A stretch of 57,272 nt of DNA from Zygnema cylindricum (lineage: Eukaryota > Streptophyta > Zygnematophyceae > Zygnematales > Zygnemataceae). The notes under the pieces were generated by a model that did not search any database, was not told the origin of the DNA, and saw only the letters and a program-made list of their open reading frames with translations. Position 1 is the stretch's first letter. The number at the start of each line of letters is the position of its first letter. The position numbers were made by a program, and so were the translations under genes. Shown here in pieces: positions 43,096 to 54,157 of the stretch. The stretch covers positions 90,622-147,893 of the forward strand of contig JBBHKE010002443.1 in assembly GCA_037447655.1 (NCBI GenBank), in the 5' to 3' direction.

Positions 43096-44636
43096 TTAAG
43101 TCATCTCATCCTCAGGCCTTCCTAGATAATGCACTTGCCAGAATATAGTATCACCAACCTTGAACCGTTGACCAACCCAATCTATTACCCATCTGTGGAC
43201 TTCAGGTTCTATAATTATTGAGGGATCCAATTCCAATTCTCTTTCAGTTGGTCGAAGATTCGCTGGTTTCAATTGGCAAATGTGTATCACTGGATGAATT
43301 TTTGTTGAAGGCGGAAAGTCCAATTTGGCAGCAACAGACGATATCATCTCGATTACAGTAAATGGTCCAATGTACTTAGGGGCAAATTTCCCCGTAGGAT
43401 CCGATTGTCCCTCAATCTTGCACCTGTAATGAGTTGTAGAAAGCCAAACCTTGTCACCTGTGTGTAACACCTTTCACCTCGTTTGCGGTTAGCATTTAAT
43501 TCTTGCCTCCTTTGTGCCTCCACTAATGAATCCCGGACAGTTTTCCAAATTGTTTGAACGTATTCCCAAAACTCTGTTCCAGAACCTCTATTCTCTTGAG
43601 TGACCCCCGTTATTAAGTCCAATGCTTCTCTAGGTTGGTATCCGTATGCAACTTTAAATGGCGAGAATCCTGTACTAGCATCTTTACATGAATTGTATGC
43701 AAATTCCATTAATGGCAGTTTAGATTCCCATGTGTTCTAAACTCCATTGCAAACAATCCTAAGCATTTCCTCTAGTGTACGGTTCATCCTTTCTGTCTGT
43801 CCATCTGTCTGAGGATGATAAGCGGTACTCATTTTCATTTCAGAGCCTAAATTTTGTTGTAATTCTTTCCAAAAAGCAGACTTAAATTTATAATCTCTAT
43901 CACTGACTATAGATAGAGGAACTCCATGATGTCTGACCACGTTGGCAAAATTAAACTTTGCAATATCTACAACTAAATGAGTGGTTTTGCGCGGGATAAA
44001 GATTGATATTTTACTGAACTTATCGACTACGACCATGATACTGTCATTCCTTTTAGATGTAGCAGGCAACCTAACAATAAAATCCATACTGACAGATTCC
44101 CACGGTCTTTCGGAGATATCCAAAGGTTTTAAGAGACCTTTAAGTTTTTGGGTACTAGGTTTACTTTTTTGGCAAGGGACACAACTTTCCACGTGTTTTG
44201 ACACCTCCTTTGCCATCCCAGGCCAAAACACTCTGCTTTGTAATCGACTAAGAGTTTTATCTCGACCTAGATGTCCTAAATGCTCATGAGCTTCCCGTAA
44301 AATTTGTTTTCTTAAGTCTCCCACTTCAAGAATGCATAATCTATCCCCAATTTGCAAATACAGTAAACCATCCTCTAGTCTAAAGTTTTTGGCATGTCTC
44401 TCATTCAATGGGTCAGAATTCCCTCCCGAAATGTTCTTGTAAATCACAACAAAATAAGGATCTTTATCATAACCATTTCTAACGGTATCTAAAAACAATT
44501 CATCTTGAACCATAACACTTATTTCAAAACATCTACTTAAAGGATCTGCGACTACATTTGTCTTCCCATGAATATGTTTGACATTAAATTTGAAATATGC
44601 CAATTTCTTCATCCACCTAACCTGTCTGCCAGTCAC
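43096..44636 (-). pseudogene. Gypsy RNase H end, integrase and truncated chromodomain-like C-terminus
   Basis: 44636-43737: RNase H end and linker (GKTNVVADPLSR), then the integrase zinc region (HEHLGHLGRDKTLSRLQ, CVPCQKSK), and core motifs SMDFIVRLP, SDRDYKFKSAFW and TDGQTERMNRTLEE with the D, D and E residues. A stop follows. 43709-43353 and 43470-43096 continue in other frames, with FSPFKVAYGYQPREAL and KYIGPFTVIEMISSVAAKL. The end, VHRWVIDWVGQRF...FWQVHYLGRPEDEMT, resembles a chromodomain and stops with TAA exactly where the family has a conserved Trp. Homologous-looking codons follow the stop. This suggests a chromovirus-type gypsy. Confidence 0.85.
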
Positions 44637-44754
44637 AATCTTTGTAAATAAGAGAGTGCTTTATTATCACAGTGAACTGTAAATTCTTTATTATGCAAAT
44701 AACAACGCCATTTCACCAATGCATGTACAATTGCAAGTAATTCCTTTTCCTGTG

Positions 44755-45624
44755 CTATATAGTTCTTTTCAGCATCATTAAATTTCTGGACTCAAAAGCA
44801 ATAGGATGAAAGTGTTTGCCAACTTTTTGACTCATGACTGCACCTAGACCTTTATCAGATGCATCTGTAGTGATTAGAACTTCAAATTCTTTGGCAGGGT
44901 CAGGATACACCAGTGTAGGGGCAGAGGTCAACTTCCCTTTTAATTCCTCGAATGCTCCATCCTGATCAGCTCCCCACACAAACGTCTCCTTCTCCCGAAG
45001 TAAATCCGTCAAAGGTGCGGCGATCATACTGAAATTCCTGATAAATTTTTTGTAATAAGTGGCCAATCCCAAAAACGATCTAACTTCTGTGACATTAGTA
45101 GGTTGTTTCCACTTTTGGATTGCTAAAATTTTGGATGGATCTGTTTTAACACCTTCCTCACTAACTATGTGTCCCAAAAATAATTGTTTACTTTTGAGAA
45201 AACTAGATTTTGACAATTTTCCATATAATTTTCTTTCTGTTAACCTTTCCAAAACTTTTTTTAAATGAATTATATGTTGTTCTTTAGATTCACTGTAAAC
45301 TGAAATATCATCTATAAACACTTGGACAAACTCATCTATGTAATTTGAAAAGGTTTGGTTCATTAATCTTTGGTAAGTAGGCGGTGCATTCGTTAAGCCG
45401 AATGGCATCACTATCCATTCGAAATGACCCACCCTAGTCCTGAAAGCAGTTTTATCAACATCTTCAATTCTAATCGGCACCTGATTAAAGCCACTATGTA
45501 GGTCAATCAACGAAAATACTTTAGCACCTTTTAAACGATCTATCAAATTAGAAATTAAAGGTAACGGATACTTATCCTTCACCGTAATCTTATTCAGACT
45601 ACGATAATCGACACACATTCTCAA
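44755..45624 (-). pseudogene. Gypsy reverse transcriptase and RNase H start
   Basis: A 289-codon frame. RT: RMCVDYRSLNKITVKDKYPL, FSLIDLHSGFNQVPI, FRTRVGHFEWIVMPFGLTNA, the catalytic VFIDDISVYS, then FLGHIVSEEGVKTD and FLGLATYYKKFI. RNase H begins at about LITTDASDKGLGAVMS and runs to AFESRNLMM before a frameshift at about 44760. The RT N-terminus lies upstream (about 45800-45625) without a clean start. Confidence 0.9.
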
Positions 45625-45793
45625 CGTTCCGTCTTTCTTTTTGACGAAGAGAACGGGTGCTCTGTACGGTGATTTGCTGGGCTGAATATGTCCTTTCTCT
45701 AAGAGTTCTTTGATCTGTTTCTTTAACTCCTCCTGCTCAAAGAAACTGTGTTTATAAATTCCTGTGACACGAGGATTACATCCAGGTTCAAGG

Positions 45794-46644
45794 TTAATAA
45801 CATGTTCTACATCTCGGGAAGGTGGCCTTCCGAGGGTAAATCACTTGGGAAACATCTTGAAATTCAAAAATCAAATCCTTAACAACAACATCAGATGTAT
45901 TAATGTCAGTTAAAAAATCAGATTTTAGTTTTTCGAAAGTTTTAGTGGTGTCTGATTTAGTGATGACATCAATGTTAGTATTTTCTCCCCCTCTTTCATC
46001 GGTAACTACCTCAGTAACTAATATCAAGAAAGGATGATTTGTTTTATCTTTTAAGTGTTTTTTAAATTGTTTAGCAGATATCAAACCTTCCACTCCCAAT
46101 CTAGTTATGTTATTTACCTGATTCCTATGCAATTTCTTAGGAGATAATGCTTGCAAAACCTTCCAACCGTTTTCAGACTTCACTTTCAAGGTGTTAATTT
46201 CCCAATTAATTTGAGGATTGTGTTCAGTTAACCAAGGCTTTCCCAAAATTAGTTCTTCACTTCCCAAATTCATTATTTCTTATGACCCTGGATATCAACT
46301 TCTATCGTGTCAGTTTGTAAGTCTAATGTGGACTTATTACCATTTGCCACTTGAACATGTAAAGGTTTTTCCCTTATGGCAGTTGGAATTTTATTTTCCT
46401 CTACAAACTTATATGAAATAAAATTATGTGTGGCACCTGAATCAACCATTACTCTCAACGGTTTTTCTTCCACTAATGACTCGAATCTAATCAAATTGTG
46501 TTTGGTGTCATTATTACTTAACTCTCCTAACATAGGTCTGTTGTTGAGAATTTCATCAGAAGGATTCTTTAAACTATGCAGTGTAGTGAGAATCATAATA
46601 AATTCAGCTATCCTAACTTTTCCATTCATTAATTTGCCCTCCAA
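45794..46644 (-). pseudogene. Gypsy protease and linker to RT
   Basis: 46644-46273 holds the aspartic protease site LRVMVDSGATHNFIS. After a stop at 46273-46275, 46273-45794 continues in a shifted frame with LGSEELILGKPWLTEHNPQI, the usual second half of a gypsy protease. A run of hydrophilic linker then leads to the RT. Confidence 0.87.
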
Positions 46645-46694
46645 AGTTAACTCTTTAACTTATGGATCCGGTTGACTCAACTGAGGACTTTCAG

Positions 46695-48011
46695 TTAGTC
46701 TTTTCCGTTTCCCACCTCCTGGGCTTCCTGCTCAGCTAGGTATATTGCAATATCCTCTTGAAGACCTTCATTTACTTCGGCTGTTTTGAGAGAACCTTTA
46801 TCTGTACAGTCTTTAGCGTAATGATCTGGACCTCCGCATTTGAAACAAATGACTTTCTTTTTGGGTTTTATGCACTCTCTACTAAAATGTCCCTCCTCTC
46901 CACAGTTATAACAGTTAATCTTTTTCAATTGTGCACACTCAAATGCTGTATGACCATTTTTCTGACAATTAGTGCATGTAGGGATGGTAAGATTAGGCTT
47001 TTGGGCATTAATGTTTAGTTTAGGACTTTTAATGTACCCCCCTCTATTGTTAAATTTATTTCCTGCATTAACACTATGTCCACCCCTTTGATTTCCCCTG
47101 AAGATATTTTGCCTATTCACCAGACCAGCATTCAAACCCTCTTCAACAAATTCCTCATCATCCCACTCTGATACTTCATTCAAATTACCCTTGAGTGATC
47201 GAGTTTCCCGATTATACCCCAACTAATCCTCTAATTCCAATGACTTATCTTGTAATTCCTTCAAATTATTAATTTTCTGATGATTTAGTTCTGATTTCAG
47301 TATAGGATTCAAATAGTTCAAGAAATGCAATTTAGCCATTTCATCACTCAAACCTATGACATGAATACTAGATGAGTCAAATTCCACAATATAATCCTTC
47401 ACAGATCCAGTCCGCTTACAATTCAGCCACTTTTCTTCCATTCTGGATTTAAAAGTGACAGACAAGAACCGCGATTTGATCGCGGTTTTAAAAGTTTCCC
47501 AATCAGCATTATCAGGAATGAATTTAGACCTTCTTTGAGTATAATACCAAATCTGAGCATCGCCTTTCAGACAGTTAATAGCAAAAAAAGTGTAATCATC
47601 ACAATCGCAATTTCTAGACTCCAAATAAAATTCCATATGAAAAATCCAAGCATCCAACTCATCAATCCTCTTACTATCAAACGATGGTGCCTCACTAATA
47701 GACAATTTCAGATCCCTTATCTTCTTAGGTCTATCATGATCATCCTCCCTAAAATTGGCATTCCTTTTACTACTCTCACCCTTTTGGTCATTCATATCAT
47801 TCTTGGTCTGAATTAAGTTAATAAGTTCATCTAATTTCTCATTTGAAACATTTCAATTTTCTTTGACAACTTTTAATTCACTTTTCAATTCGGAAATGGT
47901 TTCATCCACAGCGGCAGCATGATTATTAAATCTTTTGACCAATTTCACAGTCCTCTTCTTCAACACATTCAACGCATTCTCCATTTCACGTTTCCTTGCA
48001 GAATTTGCCAT
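46695..48011 (-). pseudogene. Gypsy gag with three CCHC zinc knuckles
   Basis: The likely start is the ATG complementary to 48009-48011. The frame runs through a TGA (47853-47855) and a TAG (47223-47225) to 46695. It contains a coiled-coil-like N-terminus, the retrotransposon gag core (SFDSKRIDELDAWIFHMEFY, GDAQIWYYTQRR, KSRFLS) and three knuckles: C-TN-C-QKNG-H-TAFE-C, C-YN-C-GEEG-H-FSRE-C and C-FK-C-GGPD-H-YAKD-C. Gag packages element RNA. With the two stops ignored, the domain layout is complete. Confidence 0.88.
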
Positions 48012-48768
48012 TATCACACAATGAAATCAAGCAAAAGAAAGATAGAGTATAATTTCCCAATGAAATTTGATGCAGATTTGAAGTCCTCAGATTGCTCCAA
48101 TCCAAGACTTCTTCTCCTTAACAAATCCTTTAAAAAGATCAAGATCTGAGAAATTAAAAAGACATTGACAGTAAGTTAGTACAAATTCAAATTTTCAATT
48201 TCCCAACATTGAAACAGAAGGTAAGAATTTCCCCATAAATTATGCAATAGCATAATTGAAAGCTCTCAAAGGTAAGATTTAACCATAAATTTTGCAACAG
48301 CAAATTTGAAATCAATCAAAAGTAACAATTTAGGGTTTGAAAAGTTTTGAGTCATTTCTGGACTCCTTTGCTCTTGAAGAAGTAATAGTACTCCACTTTC
48401 CTTCTCCTCCATTAGCAAATTTCTCACTTCTCACTACATCAGGATCTTTACTCTCTAATCCTCACATCCTCACCCTTCATGGCTTCAAGCCCTCCCTCTA
48501 CACATGAATCATTGCTAAGAGAAGGCAAGTTTGTTTGGCCTCTAGGTAATCGAAGTGAGCTTCAGCGGTGGCTACACTGCCGACCCCGCCTTAGTCATGA
48601 GGACCTAAGCACGCCCCACATCTAACCAGCGGCCGCTGGCAGTGTGGTCACTTAGTTTCCCTCCAATCCCTTGCCACTCACATTGTGGTTCCTCCAACCC
48701 GGGTCAGAGCACCCTCACCGGTCACGGCAGTCGATTTTCGGGTGAGCAAGCTTCTCTTTGGCTTTTAA
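48012..48768 (-). other. Gypsy 5' untranslated leader
   Basis: On minus, this lies between primer site and gag ATG, about 750 bp. AT-rich towards gag, more GC-rich towards the LTR (48560-48740). No ORF is recognised. Confidence 0.7.
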
Positions 48769-48784
48769 CCAAGCTTTGATACCA
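48769..48784 (-). other. Gypsy primer binding site, initiator tRNA-Met 3' end
   Basis: The minus strand reads TGGTATCAAAGCTTGG two bases after the LTR. The first eight bases match the complement of the initiator tRNA-Met 3' end (TGGTATCAGAGCC), the common site of plant LTR elements, with later mismatches. Confidence 0.8.
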
Positions 48785-48786
48785 TA

Positions 48787-49753
48787 TGTAACAGGATTTC
48801 CTACCTTTCTGATAATCCCATTACTACAAACAATCCCAACCACACATTCCACACATTGGAAAATACACATCCACATTGGACAACACTCACACAATGATAA
48901 ACTTTAAATTAGAAGAAGCTTTTGTCCACATAACATTAGCTTGGTCTCTTGCCCTCGTGGCTCAACCCTTCTTATTAAAGTGTTTCCACTACTCTCCACT
49001 CTTAATAATTCTATCTCTTAACTATTAAAACACTATTCAGTTAGTAAGAGATTTCAATGCAAAATGCCTTTTCTCCAATTTGGTATTAATCGCTCAGGAC
49101 CAAGATCAGCCGGAATTTCCACAAACTTTTCTAAAGGAAAAGATGTCTACTCTCCTCTTACACTTCACTATTTATCCATCATCGCCCTGGACTCGCCAGG
49201 CCAGAGTCAACGCTCCGTTTTAACAGGCTTTTACCTGGGCCAATCATTGATGAGCAAAGACTCAGACTGACCAATGCAAAAACGTGCGAAATCTCTTACT
49301 AACTACTTAGCATTTTATTAACCAATCAAACGTTACGTATCACTACGTAACATTTACGTGCAAAAGTGCGCGCCAAACGAAACGCGACTTCGCACGATCG
49401 TGCGTAACAAATTTCGCACGCGAAACTTCCAACGAAATTCCCTTAAGTAAAAGTGACGTTTCGTCCTAAAATTTGTACGAAACGAACCACCGTGCATACT
49501 AAACGTTTCGTTAGAACTTTATGAAACGTACACGCGTAATTTCGGTACTAATTTGACCCTTAACCCGTTTCAATGATACCCACTTGTTATTAAGACCCCA
49601 CGCTATCACCTAAATACACCCATCGCTATAACTTTTAAAATATAACTCCAAATAGCGTGATTCTTTCGCGGAAGTCTACCAAATATAGTACTCTATAATC
49701 ATAATACCTAAATACCACTTTATAAACAAGTTCGATCCGCTATTGCTGTTACA
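48787..49753 (-). repeat. 5' LTR of the gypsy element (967 bp)
   Basis: Matches 42014-42981 with about two dozen differences. On minus, ATAAATAG (complement of about 49168-49175) is a possible TATA box. Confidence 0.93.
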
Positions 49754-50036
49754 CCCCCCCCTATTGAGCGCGCGCCCAGGGGGGAGGGGAGGGTTCAAAA
49801 AAAAAATCGGGAAAAAAAAATAAAGAAATTTTTAATGCCTCGATATATTGGCGATACGATATATTGGCGATATATCGCGATAATTTGGTTTTTGATATAT
49901 CGAAGCGATATATGGATTATCGGGTACCTAAAATTTGATATATATCGAATATCTGCAAAAGGTCCTCGATACCCAACACTAGTAATTACTCCTATACGCT
50001 AAAGAAACGTGTTCGCTAATAGCGATTGGCGGTGTA

Positions 50037-50229
50037 GTAATGTATATCGACAACTTGTTGCCGATAATCGAGATGTACCTATATATATATATATTTTACC
50101 TTTTTTTGAAGTACCAAATATCGTTATATTTGTCAAGTATATCGGCAAGGCAAATTATCTCAATCAATTATCAACATATACGATTTATTACTTGGCCGAT
50201 AACTATCACGAAAACTCCGTACTTTGGTT
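50037..50229. other. Possible remnant of a TATCG-rich element
   Basis: Contains GCCGATAATCGAG, a (TA)n run at about 50081-50095 and GGCCGATAACTATCACG, which resemble words in the hAT-like element at 6149. No ends were found, so the assignment is weak. Confidence 0.3.
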
Positions 50230-50855
50230 CAGATGTCGCCAACGGTCAACCGAAATTGTGACCGACCGTTAACCGACCGCCCGCGCCGGATCCGGAACGG
50301 ATTCGGTTGCCAAATTTTGGGGGCCGGGCGGTTGCAGTCGGTTGATTCACAAAAAAAAAAAATGGTCGGTTACGGTCGGTTAACTAGAAAACCAAAAAAA
50401 AATAAATTTTGTACCGTCCATACAATCTAACATTATTGTACTTTGTACTCTTTGGTATCGTGGAAGTACGAGACATCATGATTAGCGTCGCAAATCTGAC
50501 ACGGTAGTAACACTATTCATTTCGCAAATCTTAGGGAACGCGACAAAGCGTCGCAAATCTGACACGGTAGTAAACACTATTTATTTCACAAATCTTAGGG
50601 AACGGGACAAATCGTAATTATTGGCTTATTCATACGTCGTACATTAATTAATTTTGTACTTTTTCGGTTACGGGCGGGCAGGGTTAGTCGCGAGAAATCG
50701 AGTTTCGGTTAACTTTTGTTTTCGTAAACGCCGGTTGGTTAACGGTTAACAATTTTGGAGCGTGACATAACCCGGTCGGGCGTCGGTTACTCAGATTTTG
50801 AAAAAAAAGAACGGTCGGTTTGGGTTATGTAAAATTTTGACTTTTGCGACCTCTG
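50230..50855. mobile_element. hAT-like MITE (626 bp), TIR CAGATGTCGCCAA / CAGAGGTCGCAAA
   Basis: Left end CAGATGTCGCCAACGGTC (50230) and right end GCGACCTCTG (to 50855) are imperfect inverted repeats. The target flanks CTTTGGTT (50222-50229) and CTCTGGTC (50856-50863) agree at 6 of 8 bases. GACCGACCGTTAACCGACCG and CCAAACCGACCGTTC (reversed) extend the sub-terminal similarity. No ORF. A 63-bp direct repeat lies inside. A different family from the TAGTGTTGGG elements. Confidence 0.8.
50485..50610. repeat. Two copies of a 63-bp direct repeat inside the MITE
   Basis: GCGTCGCAAATCTGACACGG starts at 50485 and 50548; both copies continue to CAAATCTTAGGGAACG. Confidence 0.88.
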
Positions 50856-51969
50856 CTCTGGTCAACCTAATGGATTGTAACAAATGTTTCAAAAGCGTCC
50901 CCCTCTTTCTGGAAAGGCAATACTTTCGTACTTCTTCGTACTCTATTTTCGTACTGCAGTGGTACGGAAAACTAACCTGATTACGCACGAAAAAGCGCAC
51001 AAATTGTCTTTTTGCTTGCTAAACAATCGTTCGGACGGAAACTCAAACTCGTATCGTACGAGCGCATTTTTACAACATGGCGATTAACAAATGAACCGAG
51101 GACACGTGGAATAAATTGGTCTATGTTTCGGCCCATCGCAGATCGCCACGTGGCTAAACGGAACAAAGAGAGATCAAAATACGGGAAGAACAAAAACCTT
51201 CGATAATACTTGTTTTTACGGTTGTTTTACGGGTCTCAAAAGTTTTACTAGATCAATACCAAACTTTCGGACGAATCACTTGTTTTTGACGCCGAAAATC
51301 GTTTCTCAAAAAATTTCTAAAGGAAAAACTTCAAAGATATATTCGTTAATCTTGACTTTTTACTCTTTCACGTAAAAGTCACGCGTAACAAAATAATTGG
51401 CTCTTTAAAATTCCCCCGGCTATGGCAAGTTGGCAACCATTGAGCTTTCTCGAATCTATTTTTCGGTTCATCGCAAATTTTCGTACAGCCTGCTTTTCCG
51501 TCCGAAAAGTACAGTACTAAACCGTACTGTACCCTGAAAAGAGCGGAGCCCTTTGATTTTCTCTAAAGACGGTTGACTCCAAGTTGCAATGCCAACTGTG
51601 AACGCGGTTTTAGCGCCGAGGCCGTTTTCTTTTAATTAATTGACACCGGCGACAAAATTATACACAATCTTCCGTACAGTCGGAATACCAAATTTCGTTC
51701 GTGCCACCTAGCGTCTAGCCAGCGCTGATACGTCTAGCCCATCCGTACTGTCCATTCATTGTACTTCTGTACGGCAAGTCTCTCAACATTCCGCTACTTC
51801 ATAGCCGCCGATTTTTTCAAACGGCGGAGCCATATTTAGTAGATTGATAATTAAAAAATCTCTTTGAAAATGCCACATTTCTCTTTGAAACCTCATTAGG
51901 TACTCTAGTAACCTCATTTTTTTTTTTAAAACCATCAATATTTGACATTTCTTTTGTGGGTTTTAATTT
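50856..51969 (+). other. Kinase upstream region, no gene recognised
   Basis: No convincing ORF. The last ~180 bp are AT-rich (CATATTTAGTAGATTGATAATT near 51830) and could hold the promoter and 5' untranslated region of the kinase gene. No motif is strong enough to name. Confidence 0.45.
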
Positions 51970-54082
51970 ATGGATCTTAGTTCCGAGACAGGTGGCGTTT
52001 CGGATAATCCTCTTTTAGGTTTTCCTTTTGTTGATTTAGAGAGGTTTTATGAGGTTAGAGGACAATTGGGGTCCGGAATTTCTGGAATTATTCGAGAATG
52101 TGTGAGCAAAGACACCGGAAATAAATTTGCATGTAAAACTATGTCAAAAAATGGAATGGATTTAAAATCCGTACAGACAGAAATTCGAGCTCTGAAAAAA
52201 CTGAGTCACCATCCTTTCGTCGTAAAAATTGAATCCTTTTTAGAAGAAGAAGAGGTAAATGTATATGAGATGAATTCCCACTTTTTTTTTCATTTAAGAA
52301 CTGGGTTTTAGATTCATTTACCGCCCTGAATTTTTTTTTTGTGTTGATTTCGATACGAGGACCTAATTTAGTCGACGAGTTTCTTTGTTTGGTGAAAAAT
52401 AAACCTCATTTTATTTTCTGCTGGTTAAAAATGTTATTTTTTTGTTCTTTGTGCAGAATGTCAACATAGTTATGGAACTTTGTGAGGGAGGAGATCTTTT
52501 GAACCGTATCCGGAAACGGAAGTTTTTTACAGAACGGAACGCCGCACGTGTCTGTCGACAATTGCTTTCTGTTATACATTACTGCCATGGAAAAGGAATA
52601 ATGCATCGAGATTTGAAACCGGAAAATATTTTATTAACTCGTTCGGATTCGGATACTGACATTAAAGTGGCTGATTTTGGAGAGGTGGTTTTTTTTAAGC
52701 CAGAAACTAAGATGACGAAATTGGTGGGAACACCGTAAGTTTTTTTTTTTTTTTTCATTTTCCTTTATTTTGTACCAAAAATTTTGATGATAATTTGAAA
52801 ATTGGATTCGATTATGATTCAAAATTAAATTTGTATGCTTAGAATTATTTACGATTTGTTTTTTATCATGATGATGATCGGTTTTGGGTTTTTTTAATAT
52901 CTTCGATTGCATTTTTAATTGTATTTTAGATGTTATTATCCAGTGTGTTTGTATTATTTCTAAGGAAAATTCGCTAAGAAATTTCGAATTTCTGAATATC
53001 TGTTAATTTAAAATGCCATGTTTAATTCAACATATATGGTCCAATATCTTCTTTTGGAATTTGGATGCTGGAAAGTTTGATGACCGCTTTTCGATGAATG
53101 ACGATTTTCTAATTTCGAATCTCTAATATAAAACATTATTTGCTAATTTCTGATGGTAGCTACCTAATGTTAATTGTTCGGTCAATGTTTAATGTTTAAT
53201 GCTCAAAGCCAAATGTTAAAAAAATGTTCAATTAAATGTCAAATGATAAACTTAAATGTTCAATATTTCAACTTTAAACTTCACATATTAGATGCTCAAT
53301 GATTAATTTTAGATGTTAAACATTCAAGTTCAGTTGTCAATGTTAAAAGTATAGTTTAACAGTTCAATGTTCAATTTTCAACTTTATGTGGTCAATGTTT
53401 AGTTTTAGATGCTCGATGTCAAATGTTAAAGTTAATTCTCAGCGTCCAACGTATTATATGCAATGTTCAATGACTCAAGGCCATATGTCTTATATGTTAA
53501 ATTCTGAATTTTCATCGTCTCATGGCTAAATTTTTTAATTTGTGCAACGGCCCTTTTTAAACTACACCGCATCGGTATTAGAGGAAAGGAATTATTAGTG
53601 CAAACGCAAAATTAGAATGTATAATACTAGCGTAACTGTAGAGAGACGTGGAGGGTTGTAGTCTCTCCAAAAATTCGGCCAGAAAAAGTCGCGACCGTAT
53701 GCGTTATTAACTCTAATAGCGATGGGTGGTGTAATTAATTTTCCATTCACATTTACTAACATTTGTTTGCATTTTTTTTTTTCAAACATCGTATTGTCCA
53801 GATACTACATTGCTCCGGAAGTCTTAAATCGATCCTATGGTCCAGAAGCCGATATGTGGAGTTTGGGAGTTATCCTCTATGTACTTCTTGGAGGCTCTCC
53901 TCCTTTCTGGGAGAAAACTCGCGAAGGAATATTTGAAAAAATCAAATCGGGAAATTATAAAATGGATTACGGACCGTGGAATTCGGTTTCTGAAAATGCG
54001 AAAGATCTTGTGCGAAGAATGCTGACCGTCGATCCTTCTGAGAGAATTACCGCCCAAACTGCCAAAGGTTGGCTGATCAATG

Positions 54083-54157
<75 letters not shown>

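Larger units (their letters stand above)
42014..49753 (-). mobile_element. Ty3/gypsy LTR retrotransposon, complete structure, coding on minus strand (7740 bp)
   Basis: Two LTRs of 967-968 bp, flanked by CCCCC on both sides (42009-42013, 49754-49758; the right run is longer, so the duplication is suggestive only). On the minus strand the order is LTR, primer site, gag, protease, RT, RNase H, integrase, C-terminal domain, polypurine tract, LTR. This is the gypsy order (integrase last). The LTRs show about two dozen differences by eye, so the insertion is clearly older than D. Stops in gag, between protease and RT, in RNase H and in the C-terminal region make it inactive. Confidence 0.93.
41809..49981 (-). 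mobile_element. hAT-like MITE in inverse orientation, split by a gypsy element
   Basis: TAGTGTTGGGTATCG at 41809 and CGATACCCAACACTA ending at 49981, with perfect target duplication GTAATTAC (41801-41808, 49982-49989). The left part (41809-42013) matches the reversed right ends of the elements at 39607 and 40441. The right part (49759-49981) matches their reversed left ends. Without the gypsy it is only about 430 bp, so it has also lost interior sequence. Confidence 0.92.
41304..50034. mobile_element. TA-flanked MITE, TIR CACCGCCAATCGCTATTAGCG, carrying nested insertions
   Basis: The left end CACCGCCAATCGCTATTAGCG (from 41304) and right end CGCTAATAGCGATTGGCGGTG (to 50034) are exact inverted repeats, each flanked by TA (41302-41303, 50035-50036). 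Without the nested element (41809-49981 and one 8-bp duplication) it is about 550 bp with no ORF. The TA duplication suggests the Tc1/mariner superfamily. A second member lies in the kinase intron at 53565. Confidence 0.8.

Noticed and set aside
42014-49753. Integrated plant pararetrovirus
   Set aside because: The element has LTRs with target flanks, integrase after RT and a gypsy gag. No movement protein or coat-protein region was seen.
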